DNA of 43,491 nt from a virus. The DNA is taken from the IMG/VR virus record IMGVR_UViG_3300042888_000094, positions 1 through 43,491 of that record. One strand, given 5' to 3'. Each line of letters starts with the position of its first letter. Positions within the stretch are counted from its first letter, which is position 1. Position numbers and translations under genes: made by a program. Of the stretch, positions 23,946-32,230 are shown one piece after another. The notes below the pieces were generated by a model. It had not been told where the DNA came from and did not search any database. It was given only the letters and a program-made list of their open reading frames with translations.

Positions 23946-24939
23946 AAGAAAGCGCCTCCTCAATCATTGTGGTTACCAATTGCTGTGGTACCTCTAGAAC
24001 AAAAGCGGCATTATCTTGGAAGCCAAATCCAACAACTAAATTATCCTCAACAATTGCTGCTCCACAAACAAACTCAATCTGACCATCAAGAAATGACCAA
24101 GACTCTGGTGATATTCCTATGAGAGTAAATTTCTCATCCCATACACACAGGCGATGACGGTATGTTCCGTTCTTTTGTTTTAGGTAGTTCTTAAACAAAA
24201 CTACCTCATGAGTAATAGCGATGTAATATTTCCCCCACTGCAGAACTTGAGAACCACCACGTTGGTCTGTGGGTGGCTTTACATTTTCAGTAACAAATAA
24301 TTGTTGAGATTTACCTGTCTTTGGGTCTGCCTTGACTACCTCTGTAGGAGAGGTCCACTTGATATATTGAAATGGGCGATCAAGAATTGGCATCCAGTTC
24401 TTTTCGCAGTAGGAGTCTTTATCAATAGGCGCTTCAATACGAATACGAGAGACCTCTTTAGCAGTCCAGTTCTTTTTATCAATCTCTAACTCAGATAATT
24501 CCATACGTCCTTGACCGTTAGTAGTTGTGTCACGGCGAACTCCCGTGGCGTAATACTTACCATGCCATTTAACAAGACGGGCATCTTCTTCTCCAACGAA
24601 TGTCCAGATGGGTTGTACATCTAACTTTGTCGTGTCTATTAGTGTGTAGTCGGTGATGTTGTACTCTTTGTCTAGACGACACAAGAAATTCTGCGTAACA
24701 AGACGCTGGTCTTTCTCAGGATGAAGGTACGACAATGGTCCCCAAATACTTGGAAATCTTTGGGCATTCTCTGAATGGTAGAGGGTGTAATTAATATGGC
24801 GAAGAATGACAAGAAGTTCTCCGTCATCATCTACGAAAGGGGATGGGTTCATTAACCCAGTACCACCTGTTACTGAGGCGGGTATGATTAGAGGGCGAAG
24901 TTTTCCGCCATGTTGTACCGATTTTTGTACCAGATTCAT
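23932..24939 (-). CDS. GH130-like five-bladed beta-propeller protein
   Basis: A 335-residue protein with family-like elements spaced as in glycosidase/phosphorylase propellers. It shows GLMNPSPFVDDDGELLVILR (about 29-48), FVGEEDARLVKWHGKYYATG (about 114-133), an EKNWMPILDRP block (about 181-191), RGGSQVLQWGKYYIAITHEV (about 229) and FGFQDNAAFVLEVP near the end. The ExDxR and KNW-P elements recall GH130 mannoside phosphorylases, but I cannot confirm the full catalytic set. The ATG lacks a nearby SD (CTTCCCCCC precedes it), and no other start exists before an upstream stop. It probably acts on glycans of the host surface or of the virion. Confidence 0.65.
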   Translation of the reverse strand: MNLVQKSVQHGGKLRPLIIPASVTGGTGLMNPSPFVDDDGELLVILRHINYTLYHSENAQRFPSIWGPLSYLHPEKDQRLVTQNFLCRLDKEYNITDYTLIDTTKLDVQPIWTFVGEEDARLVKWHGKYYATGVRRDTTTNGQGRMELSELEIDKKNWTAKEVSRIRIEAPIDKDSYCEKNWMPILDRPFQYIKWTSPTEVVKADPKTGKSQQLFVTENVKPPTDQRGGSQVLQWGKYYIAITHEVVLFKNYLKQKNGTYRHRLCVWDEKFTLIGISPESWSFLDGQIEFVCGAAIVEDNLVVGFGFQDNAAFVLEVPQQLVTTMIEEALSYGAV

Positions 24940-24983
24940 GGGGGGAAGTCTAGCGGTAGTTCTTGTGGCTTGCGAGTTACTCT

Positions 24984-25005
24984 TCCTAAATTGTTCCTAA
25001 ATTGT
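24984..25005. repeat. Tandem 11-bp repeat upstream of the GH130-like gene
   Basis: Two perfect head-to-tail copies of TCCTAAATTGT (plus strand) lie between the stop of the fibre-partner gene and the GH130-like start. The region has no SD and no hairpin. It may have arisen by slippage or may bind a regulator. Confidence 0.5.
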
Positions 25006-25370
25006 CAGGGTTGTTCGATTTCTACCCAACTCAAGGTCGTTTCATCCCAATAACGTGCTTTACCCTCTGTTGGATACGGAATTGGTGGGTCCCATATCCA
25101 GGTGTCTTCGTTAAATGCCCAAGATGGATACGGTTGAGGGGGAATAAAAACATCTTTAATTGGGTCGTAGGTAAAGTTAATTCCTGCGTATTGCTTGCGA
25201 AAATTTCCATTGTATGAAGTTTGTATCCAAGTACCACCAAAAAGATTGACGCAAAAGTCAATACCTTTTTGTTCAGATTCATCTCCATTTTCATCAAGTA
25301 ACTCGTTGTTGTGTACAACAATTACCTGCCGAACTGTATTTGTCTCATCTAATTCTGCGAAGTGTGCCAT
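25005..25370 (-). CDS. Fibre-partner protein, paralog A (tail-fibre assembly-like)
   Basis: A 121-residue protein whose ATG overlaps the stop of the glycine-rich Fn3 protein (TAATG). Sequence landmarks shared with the paralogs at 27201 and 31893 are an initial HFAELDETNTVRQVIVV, the central WIQTSYNGNFRKQYAGI, TYDPIKDVFIPPQPYPSW, and a Trp/Pro-rich end (WDPPIPYPTE, then WDETTLSWVEI). The family is frequent next to fibre genes in environmental phages. A chaperone or tip-cap role for the adjacent adhesin is inferred from the repeated gene pairing. Confidence 0.7.
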   Translation of the reverse strand: MAHFAELDETNTVRQVIVVHNNELLDENGDESEQKGIDFCVNLFGGTWIQTSYNGNFRKQYAGINFTYDPIKDVFIPPQPYPSWAFNEDTWIWDPPIPYPTEGKARYWDETTLSWVEIEQP

Positions 25371-26725
25371 TAGAAAGTTATACTCCCGCTTCCTGTAAAC
25401 TGGTAAATTTTATTTCCATTAGCAGTTGTAAATGTTGGAGAACCAGTTGTTGCAGTAGCGTTTGCTTGTGCAGATGGAAAATAGACATACACAACACCTG
25501 AGCCACCGTTACCGCCACCACCATTGTTGCCAGCACCGCCACCACCAGAACCAGTGTTTACTCTACCCGCTTGTCCTTGTAGACCTGTTCCACCACCAGT
25601 ACCACCAGAATATAAACCTCCAGTAGAACCCTGATAATCTTGTCGGCATCCTCCACCACCACCGCCAGCAAAGTAAATAGTACTTCCGTCTATTGAAGTA
25701 TTAACTACAGGCGCACCTGATGTGAACACATCACCCGCTGACGCTGCTCCACCACCACAACCAGAATAAGTACCAGCACTACCAATACCACCAGTTCCAC
25801 CTGGATACCCTTGAAAAGCACCACCACCTGGGTAACCACCGTAATTACCTACACCAGAACCTGAACCGCCGCCGCCACAGGCGCCATAACCACCCCACGA
25901 AGCGTTTCCTACTGCACCAATACCACCTGCATAGCCTACTGCACCAGCAAATCCAGAGTTTCCACCTCCTCCGCCAACTGTGACAGTGTATGTAGTTCCA
26001 GCCGTAACATTTACGGAACTTGCTGCATAACCACCAGCGCCACCGCCGCCACCGCCAACAATCAATGATGGTGCAATAACTCCGCTTGCTCCACCAGAGC
26101 CACCACCACCAACCAGCGCATAATTAACGCTTCTAGGGGCAACAGGTGTTACTGAGTTAGAAGAACCTGAAACTGCAGATCCGTTTGCGTTAGTTGCCGT
26201 TACAATAAATGTGTATGCAGTTCCGTTAGATAAACTTGAAACTGTAATCGGTGATGCGCCTGTTCCTGTTGCTCCGCCAGGAGATGCTGTTGCTGTATAT
26301 GTAACAGTCTTGCCGCCAGTTGCACCCGCTGTGTAGGCAACTGTTGCTGATGCATTTCCACCAGTAGCGCTACCAATAGTAGGAGCCTGTGGCACTGTAG
26401 TTGCAGTAATGCTTGCAGTTGCGCTAGACGCAGTACTTGTGCCAATAGCATTAGTAGCAGTTACGGTAAATGTGTATGCCGTTGCTGAAGCAAGGCCCGT
26501 AACAGTCAGTGGTGATGATGCACCAGAGGCTGTAAATCCACCAGGACTGGATGTAACTGTGTAAGAAGTAATAGGTAACTTGCCATCAAATGGAGCGGTA
26601 AAAGTTACAGTTGCTGCACCGTTGTTATAAGCACGACTAGTACCCACATCTGTTGCAGTACCAATAGTAGGGGCATTAGGTACTGTCTTAGTTGCAGAGG
26701 CTGCAATAAAGGGACCTAGACTCAT
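25370..26725 (-). CDS. Fn3 plus glycine-rich adhesin, copy 1
   Basis: A 451-residue protein. The N-terminal approximately 195 residues contain two fibronectin type III-like domains (PNAPTIGTATDVGTSRAYNN, SYTVTSSPGGFTASGASSPL; then GGNASATVAYTAGATGG and TYTATASPGGATGTGASPIT). A glycine-rich domain of about 220 residues follows, with repeats such as GGGGAGGYAASSVNVTAGTT. The end is a conserved strand (NKIYQFTGSGSITF). It is a clear paralog of the 457-residue protein at 32231-33604. Its ATG overlaps the collagen-like gene's stop. Host-surface binding is the expected role. Confidence 0.8.
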   Translation of the reverse strand: MSLGPFIAASATKTVPNAPTIGTATDVGTSRAYNNGAATVTFTAPFDGKLPITSYTVTSSPGGFTASGASSPLTVTGLASATAYTFTVTATNAIGTSTASSATASITATTVPQAPTIGSATGGNASATVAYTAGATGGKTVTYTATASPGGATGTGASPITVSSLSNGTAYTFIVTATNANGSAVSGSSNSVTPVAPRSVNYALVGGGGSGGASGVIAPSLIVGGGGGGAGGYAASSVNVTAGTTYTVTVGGGGGNSGFAGAVGYAGGIGAVGNASWGGYGACGGGGSGSGVGNYGGYPGGGAFQGYPGGTGGIGSAGTYSGCGGGAASAGDVFTSGAPVVNTSIDGSTIYFAGGGGGGCRQDYQGSTGGLYSGGTGGGTGLQGQAGRVNTGSGGGGAGNNGGGGNGGSGVVYVYFPSAQANATATTGSPTFTTANGNKIYQFTGSGSITF

Positions 26726-27201
26726 GCAACAAGGTCTCCGCTTACTGTAAAGGTATTAGTCCCAGTACAAATAATTGCCGCCATACTATATTGGGCTCTT
26801 AATTTTAACCCAGGTGTGGAGGTGATAGTCACACCGCTTGCCACAATCGTTGTCTGTCCTGCACCGATCTGTTGAGCATAAATTACTTGACCTGTAGTAA
26901 ATGTTCCAGAAGGTACTGTCAAGTTATTTGCTGTTCCAACGCTCATAGTAACAATCTTATTGACATCTGATGCTTGTATTTCATATGAGGCCGTTTTAGC
27001 ATTAAATACATAGGTAGGAAGAGTTCCAGTAGTGCCTTGAGTTCCTGTACCAGTTGTTCCTTGGACTCCTTGGACTCCTTGAACTCCTTGGGCAGTACCG
27101 ACAGACTGCCATACGGTTCCTGTCCAAATCCAAGTACGTCCTGAATAGGTGTAGGTAGTTACGTCAGGTGTTAACCCCGTTGTTGGAAAATCAATAGGCA
27201 T
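26722..27201 (-). CDS. Short collagen-like tail protein with beta-rich tip
   Basis: A 159-residue protein. The N-terminus has a 'YTYSGRTWIWTGTVWQSVG' segment of the type that opens several fibre proteins here. A short Gly-x-y collagen run follows (GVQGVQGVQGTTGTGTQGTT). The rest is a C-terminal beta domain (LTVPSGTFTTGQVIYAQQIG, ending FTVSGDLVA), shared in outline with the 127-residue protein at 6342 and with the tip of the 1125-residue fibre. It probably forms a short homotrimeric fibre. It overlaps neighbours on both sides by one to four bases. Confidence 0.7.
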   Translation of the reverse strand: MPIDFPTTGLTPDVTTYTYSGRTWIWTGTVWQSVGTAQGVQGVQGVQGTTGTGTQGTTGTLPTYVFNAKTASYEIQASDVNKIVTMSVGTANNLTVPSGTFTTGQVIYAQQIGAGQTTIVASGVTITSTPGLKLRAQYSMAAIICTGTNTFTVSGDLVA

Positions 27202-27599
27202 TATTCTATTCCTGGTCCTACTATGGGCATTTCATCAATGGGACTAGTGGATTCTTTAGGAAGTTCCCAGGTCTGTTCCTGTTCGTTCCATATATAGAGG
27301 TTATCATAATCAGGACGTTCCTTGGGTGCCTTCCACTTACAGGTTTCTTCATCTAAGGTCCAAGACTCAAAAAGTTTTGGAGGTATAAAGGCGTCATACA
27401 CCTCGTCGTAGGTGTACCCAATACCAGCATAGTTCTTTCGAATATTGCCATTGTAAGAAGTTCTAACGCACCTTTGTTCCCGCTCTTGTGAGTAGTACAA
27501 CTCCCAGTCCTCTATCCCATCGATTACTTCGTCTTCATTTCTTCCAACGATAACTTCAACAACAATATTATTTTCATCCAAAAATGCATAATGTGCCAT
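27201..27599 (-). CDS. Fibre-partner protein, paralog B (tail-fibre assembly-like)
   Basis: A 132-residue protein starting in TAATG overlap with the 888-residue lectin/glycine-rich adhesin. Conserved landmarks are HYAFLDENNIVVEVIVGRNE, CVRTSYNGNIRKNYAGIGYT, DAFIPPKLFESWTLDEETCK, and a Trp-rich end (WNEQEQTWELP). Compared with its paralogs it carries an acidic insertion (DGIEDWELYYSQEREQR). It sits directly downstream of its presumed partner, the same arrangement as the other copies. Confidence 0.7.
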   Translation of the reverse strand: MAHYAFLDENNIVVEVIVGRNEDEVIDGIEDWELYYSQEREQRCVRTSYNGNIRKNYAGIGYTYDEVYDAFIPPKLFESWTLDEETCKWKAPKERPDYDNLYIWNEQEQTWELPKESTSPIDEMPIVGPGIE

Positions 27600-30265
27600 T
27601 AGATAGTCACCGTTCCTGTTCCTGCTGTAAATCTATACACCGTGTGTCCAGTAATAGATGTCTTTGTAAAAGTTAGTCCTGCCCCAATAGATGCTAGGTC
27701 TGGGTATGTATTTGGAAAGCGAAGGACAACAATACCAGAGCCACCAGGTCCACCAACATCAGAGTGACCACAGCCTCCACCACCAGAACCAGTGTTTGCT
27801 CCACCTGACCCGCCAATTCCTTGTCCAGTAGCGCCTGCATTTATTGCTGTTTGTGTTGCTGCATTAAGTCCACCAGTTCCAATAACGCCCACTGTTCCTG
27901 ACGCAAAACACCCACCGTTGCCACCGCCACCTTGACCGCCGTTACCACTTCGTGCTGGAGAACCGCCTGCACCTGGGTTATATGCGCCTCCCCCTCCTCC
28001 TCCAGCCCAGTAATAGCCTGTTCCTAGTATGTCTGAATAAATTCCATTGCCAGCATCTCCAGGATAGTTTGCGGTATTTCCAACAGCGTTTGTTGCAGCA
28101 CCTCCACCGCCACCGCCCATAGTCACATCGTTTGGTCTATTTGCTGTGCTTGATGCTCCATTGTTTCCAAAACCACCACTTGCAGAGGTTCGTTGCGTTG
28201 CAAAGCCGCCTCTTGCTCCATTGTTTTGGGATCCACCATGACCACCGCCAGATCCTCCGCTTGCTCCGCTATTGTCGGCATAGTTTGCTCCAGTACCTCC
28301 ACCAATTGCAACTAGGTTATAAGAGTTGCCAACAAAAGAAGAGTTTACTCCGTTTACATTTGTCGCTCCTCCACCACCTACGGTCAAGGTAAAAGATGAA
28401 CCTGTTGTCAAGTTGCTATTTCCTAATATAACTCCGCCACCACCGCCGCCACCACCTACATAAGAACCACCACCTGCGCCACCAGCAACTATTAAGTAGT
28501 CTACTGGTCGTGCAGGAACAAGAGTTAATTCAGGAACAGTGAATGTTCCAGTACCAGCAAGAAAGTGATAAATTTTGTAGTTTCTAAAAAATGTCTTATT
28601 AACAACTAAACCTGCAGAAACAATTAAATCTGGGAAGTATTGCGGGTACCTAATAATGACGGAGCCCGATCCTCCATGACCGCCTTTATTATTGGCGTTG
28701 TAGTGTGATCCACCGCCACCTCCTCCACCAGTTCCTACTCCTCCATTTCCTCCAGGAACATTAGCCCAAGAGTTTATGCCTCCACCAGAAGTGTTTTCTC
28801 CAGCGGTATACCCAGCACCACCAGTTCTTACACCAGTACCGCCTGCACCACCGCCGCCTGCTCCACCGTTACCCCCCTCACGGGAATATCCAGCACCAGC
28901 ACCCCCACCAGCCCAGTAGTAATCTGTTCCTAGTATTGAGTTTAAAATTCCTGCTCCACCATCGGCTTGGTTTGATCCAGACGCTCCAACAGCCCCAGCC
29001 CCACCACCTCCGCCTGAGTAGTATTGCCCACTACATGTTCCTCCAGCATTTCCAAGGCCGTATCCAAAGGTAGAACTTTGATTTGATAAACCATTTCTTC
29101 CAGTATTTCCATCAGAATACCCAGATGCTCCGCCACCAGAACCTCCAGCAGCAGCATAACCATTTAATGGAGCGTATCCAAAATAAGATGAACCACCATA
29201 GCCACCGCCTCTAGCGGTTAATCCTCCAGCAAGTGATCCAAAGAAAGATGAGTTCGAACCACTTGTTGCTGAGATAGTGTATGCATGAGCAGCAGGTTGA
29301 CCATCTGTCCCTGCTGCTGGTGCGCCAGTTCCACCAGCACCGACTGTTACGCTGTATGTGCCTGCTGCAAGGGCTGTGTTACCAGAGACATAACCTCCAG
29401 CACCGCCACCACCGCCCATATCCATTCCACCACCACCACCGCCACCAACAATTAAGTATCCAGCGGGTATTGCATCTAGTCGTCCTTGAGAGGCTGAATA
29501 GTTTTGTGCAACTTCAGTTGCAGAAAGTGGCTTATTGTAAACTTTTACATTGTCTATATTTGCAAGACCTGCAGTGTATGCCTCAAACAAAGTTATTGCA
29601 GAATTTCCTGCAACTTTTGGATTTGTTACAGCAGATGTTCCGATCTGTACACCATTGACGTACATTGTTGCAGTACCACCATTTTTTGTAACTCCAACAT
29701 AATACCAAATATCCATTGCAAACTGTGTTCCACCAGTGTCTGCTGGCGCGTTCTCTGCTAAGTCTGCACTTGAGTTTCCAGCGTCGTATCTCCAGTGTAT
29801 TTTTCTTTCTGATGGGTATCTCCAAAGTCCTGGAGATCGGTCTGTTCCAGCAGGTGAATACCCAAATATTCTTTGCCAACCACCGTCTGTTGCTTGTGGG
29901 TATGTTGTTGTTGAATTAAATTTTATATTAAAAAATAATGAGTGTGTATCTGTATTTAGAATTGATGTTGATGGACTAGACCAAATATTCCCAGAACGTA
30001 GTCCTTGTCCAGGATTTAAAAAGGTTGCATCAGATCCTGTAAAGTTTAATCCACTTGGGCTTAAGTCATACCAGGTTGTTCCATACCCTGGATAGGATGC
30101 TGGATTTGCTGAGTCTAATAAAAGAACAAGACCATCTGTAACAACTTGTGACCAATCCTTGCTTACTGTTAAGTTGTACTTATCATCTGTATCCCAAACA
30201 CCATTTGTTTTAGTGTTATTAGATGAGGAAACTATCTTTGGTCCTCGTATTCCTCCATTTTGCAT
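27599..30265 (-). CDS. LamG-lectin and double glycine-rich adhesin
   Basis: An 888-residue protein. Residues about 35-265 form a concanavalin A/LamG-like domain (DGLVLLLDSANPASYPGYGT, then WYYVGVTKNGGTATMYVNGV and NIDNVKVYNKPLSATEVAQN). Two glycine-rich domains follow (about 270-540 and 585-850), each opening with YLIVGGGGGGG- or VDYLIVAGGAGGG-like sequence. A conserved strand lies between them (NYKIYHFLAGTGTFTV) and another at the C-terminus (TVYRFTAGTGTVTI). The internal repeat suggests duplication of the glycine-rich unit. Lectin plus polyglycine sandwich indicates a receptor-binding protein. It overlaps genes on both sides by one base. Confidence 0.8.
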   Translation of the reverse strand: MQNGGIRGPKIVSSSNNTKTNGVWDTDDKYNLTVSKDWSQVVTDGLVLLLDSANPASYPGYGTTWYDLSPSGLNFTGSDATFLNPGQGLRSGNIWSSPSTSILNTDTHSLFFNIKFNSTTTYPQATDGGWQRIFGYSPAGTDRSPGLWRYPSERKIHWRYDAGNSSADLAENAPADTGGTQFAMDIWYYVGVTKNGGTATMYVNGVQIGTSAVTNPKVAGNSAITLFEAYTAGLANIDNVKVYNKPLSATEVAQNYSASQGRLDAIPAGYLIVGGGGGGGMDMGGGGGAGGYVSGNTALAAGTYSVTVGAGGTGAPAAGTDGQPAAHAYTISATSGSNSSFFGSLAGGLTARGGGYGGSSYFGYAPLNGYAAAGGSGGGASGYSDGNTGRNGLSNQSSTFGYGLGNAGGTCSGQYYSGGGGGAGAVGASGSNQADGGAGILNSILGTDYYWAGGGAGAGYSREGGNGGAGGGGAGGTGVRTGGAGYTAGENTSGGGINSWANVPGGNGGVGTGGGGGGGSHYNANNKGGHGGSGSVIIRYPQYFPDLIVSAGLVVNKTFFRNYKIYHFLAGTGTFTVPELTLVPARPVDYLIVAGGAGGGSYVGGGGGGGGVILGNSNLTTGSSFTLTVGGGGATNVNGVNSSFVGNSYNLVAIGGGTGANYADNSGASGGSGGGHGGSQNNGARGGFATQRTSASGGFGNNGASSTANRPNDVTMGGGGGGAATNAVGNTANYPGDAGNGIYSDILGTGYYWAGGGGGGAYNPGAGGSPARSGNGGQGGGGNGGCFASGTVGVIGTGGLNAATQTAINAGATGQGIGGSGGANTGSGGGGCGHSDVGGPGGSGIVVLRFPNTYPDLASIGAGLTFTKTSITGHTVYRFTAGTGTVTI

Positions 30266-31026
30266 TAGACGCCAAACCTGCCTTTCAATGCTTGAAAAGT
30301 CTGTGCAACTTCTGTATCTGATAGTTCTCGTGTGTATAACAAAAATGCTCCAATATTTCCTTGAAAAGATCCCGCATAACCACTACCTATGTTTGCAGTT
30401 GACACAGAAGTAACTGCAATTGGATATGAGTTTGCAGTAGAGGTTCCTAATACTCCATTTTTATACCACTTAATAAAACTAGGACCTCTTGTTAATGTGA
30501 TTACCGCTGTTTCATTTTGTGCGACTGTAAACGGAGAAATTGTTCCTTGATATGTTGCACCATTTCCCCCACTTGTTCCATGGAAATAATTGAAGTCTCC
30601 ACCAATTTCATGCGTAATAGTTCCGTATCCTGCATACTCATGGTTATACGGATTTCTTCTAACTCCATCTGCCTCTGATGGCATTAAGACCATCACGATA
30701 GTTTGTGCCTGTGCCATATTTAACCCCGTAGTGCTAAACGAACCAACAGAGGTTGATCCATTAAACACCATATTAGGTTTTGAATAGGTGGTAGATGTTA
30801 AGGTCAATGGCCTATTGGAGACGGTGCTGTACCAAGTAGCCCCTGATCCAGGATAACTTGAGACGTTGTCTCCCAGGTACATCACTGCTAATCCAGAGGA
30901 TACAACTTTTGGCCACTCTACTGCAGACTCTAACATCTGCTGTTGTCGTAGAGATACTACCCCTGCGTTGTTATAGGTACCATCCATCCCAATGAAGGAT
31001 CCATATCCACGGTCTTCTTTTGACAT
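30265..31026 (-). CDS. LamG/concanavalin A-like lectin tail protein
   Basis: A 253-residue protein with a single lectin-like jelly roll. Landmarks are SSGLAVMYLGDNVSSYPGSG, SKPNMVFNGSTSVGSFST, FIKWYKNGVLGTSTANSYPI and the closing LLYTRELSDTEVAQTFQALK. The last segment is nearly the same as the 'YNKPLSATEVAQNY' end of the LamG domain in the 888-residue protein. The two genes overlap (TAATG) and are probably related by duplication. A carbohydrate-binding role in the tail is likely; there are no catalytic residues. Confidence 0.75.
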   Translation of the reverse strand: MSKEDRGYGSFIGMDGTYNNAGVVSLRQQQMLESAVEWPKVVSSGLAVMYLGDNVSSYPGSGATWYSTVSNRPLTLTSTTYSKPNMVFNGSTSVGSFSTTGLNMAQAQTIVMVLMPSEADGVRRNPYNHEYAGYGTITHEIGGDFNYFHGTSGGNGATYQGTISPFTVAQNETAVITLTRGPSFIKWYKNGVLGTSTANSYPIAVTSVSTANIGSGYAGSFQGNIGAFLLYTRELSDTEVAQTFQALKGRFGV

Positions 31027-31028
31027 AA

Positions 31029-31388
31029 CTACGCAAGTATTTCATAAGAACACACTGCGTGTAAATAGGAGTTAATTGACCCAGTCACCCTCAGTGAATC
31101 GCCTTCTTCTAAATAAATAGAGTTTGTCTTATCAACAGTAACTAAAGTTGCTCCTGCTGGAACAGAGATCACATGCGCCAGTTTGTATTCAACAGAGGAC
31201 CTAAAGATACTGACGTTTACTGTGGCTGCTGCGGTTCCATTGATATTTGCAATTGACAATGTGTTTATTTTTACAGCAGTTCCGCTACTTCCTGCGTTTG
31301 AAACTATGTCAGTAGGAGTCGTTGTTACCGCCAAGACTGCTGTCTTAGCGGTGAGTGTTGCTATGTTTACTATATTTGGTGCTGCCAT
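31029..31388 (-). CDS. Small beta-rich tail-accessory protein, paralog of the 115-residue protein
   Basis: A 119-residue protein with an alternating beta pattern (VLAVTTTPTDIVSNAGSSGT, LSIANINGTAAATVNVSIFR, then DKTNSIYLEEGDSLRVTGSI). Comparable layout is seen in the protein at 22222-22569. Small proteins of this kind are common among phage fibre genes and are probably structural decorations. One base separates it from the collagen-like gene upstream and two from the lectin gene downstream. Confidence 0.65.
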   Translation of the reverse strand: MAAPNIVNIATLTAKTAVLAVTTTPTDIVSNAGSSGTAVKINTLSIANINGTAAATVNVSIFRSSVEYKLAHVISVPAGATLVTVDKTNSIYLEEGDSLRVTGSINSYLHAVCSYEILA

Positions 31389-31389
31389 T

Positions 31390-31806
31390 TTAGCCTCCGA
31401 GGACTAGTGTCATTGCGATTATTTTACTTGCAGGTTGTAATGCTCCAGACGTTCCTTGTGCTCCATCTGACCCTATAAATCCAGCAGTTCCCTGTGCTCC
31501 CGTTAACCCAATCAAGTTATCATACGGCTCAAACCAAGCAGTTCCGTTATAGATAAATGTACGGCCATCTTCTGTGTTGACCCATGCATCTCCTGAAGAA
31601 GGAGAACTGGGAGCAGTACTAGATAGAGTGTACTTTCCGATAACTCCTTGAAGGCCCTGTAGTCCTTGAGTACCCGCACCTGTAGTTCCTTGAGTTCCTT
31701 GAACTCCTTGGACTCCTTGGGTTCCCGCACCAGTAGTTCCCTGCGCTCCTACCAAAATAGGTAGCCAAGTCGAGGTGCCAGTATCGTAGTACTTAAGTTG
31801 GGACAT
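31390..31806 (-). CDS. Short collagen-like fibre protein
   Basis: A 138-residue protein. It has an N-terminal 'LKYYDTGTSTWLPILVG' segment, a Gly-x-y run of about 14 triplets (GVQGVQGTQGTTGAGTQGLQ), and a 'SPSSGDAWVNTEDGRTFIYN' element with GTAWFEPYD. A second short collagen run and a hydrophobic end (AMTLVLGG) follow. The 'YNGTAW' element recurs at the N-termini of the larger fibres and may be a small virion-contact module. A candidate promoter lies in the 86-base gap before it. Confidence 0.7.
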   Translation of the reverse strand: MSQLKYYDTGTSTWLPILVGAQGTTGAGTQGVQGVQGTQGTTGAGTQGLQGLQGVIGKYTLSSTAPSSPSSGDAWVNTEDGRTFIYNGTAWFEPYDNLIGLTGAQGTAGFIGSDGAQGTSGALQPASKIIAMTLVLGG

Positions 31807-31842
31807 AAACTAGGGTCCTATCTTGACCTGAGGGTATAGAGC

Positions 31843-31886
31843 ATTATACTTCTACTTAAAGTCAATTTTCTTGGTTAATTTGTCAA
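31843..31886 (-). promoter_or_regulatory. Candidate promoter before the short collagen-like gene
   Basis: On the minus strand a perfect TATAAT (31843-31848) lies in the 86-base gap, about 35 bases before the ATG. Upstream are TTGACA (31881-31886) and TTGACT (31860-31865), spaced 32 and 11 bases from TATAAT, so neither is at the normal 16-18. The -10 is convincing but the -35 is not. The gap itself is unusual in a block where most genes overlap. Confidence 0.35.
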
Positions 31887-31892
31887 GGGCGG

Positions 31893-32228
31893 TTACTGGG
31901 TAATCTCTACCCAACTCAAGGTTGCTTCATCCCAGCGATACGGATTGCCATCTGCTGGGTATGGGATTGGTGCTTCCCACTGGCAAATATCTTCATTTAA
32001 TATCCAAGACGGGTATGGTTGAGTTGTATAAAACGCATCAAGAATTGGGTCATAAATAAAACCGATACCAGCAAAGTTTTTACGGATAGTTCCATTGAAT
32101 GAAGTTTTAATCCAAGTGCCACCAAGGTTGTCTATTAACCAAGCGTAACCCTCATCAGGTTCATTGTTATCACCAACAGTTATTCGTATTACGATACTGT
32201 TTTCGTCTATTTCAGCCCAATGTGACAC
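31893..32228 (-). CDS. Fibre-partner protein, paralog C (tail-fibre assembly-like)
   Basis: A 111-residue protein. The GTG at 32228 is chosen because AGGAGG lies six bases upstream and the product then starts SHWAEIDENSIVIRITVGDN, in line with its paralogs. An earlier ATG at 32270 would read back through the end of the upstream gene. Landmarks are WIKTSFNGTIRKNFAGIGFI, AFYTTQPYPSWILNEDICQW and PYRWDEATLSWVEITQ. It sits two bases after the Fn3/glycine-rich gene, the same pairing as the other copies. Confidence 0.7.
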   Translation of the reverse strand: MSHWAEIDENSIVIRITVGDNNEPDEGYAWLIDNLGGTWIKTSFNGTIRKNFAGIGFIYDPILDAFYTTQPYPSWILNEDICQWEAPIPYPADGNPYRWDEATLSWVEITQ

Positions 32229-32230
32229 TG

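Noticed and set aside
28132-28392. Open frames on the plus strand opposite glycine-rich genes (also 21403-21840, 29281-29658, 32467-32908)
   Set aside because: They are rich in His, Leu, Arg and Gln only because they mirror Gly/Ser/Thr codons of the real genes, lack ribosome binding sites and run against the transcription of the whole window.
31860-31865. TTGACT as the -35 partner of TATAAT at 31843
   Set aside because: Spacing is 11 bases, too short for a normal sigma-70 promoter; only the -10 is kept as a candidate.
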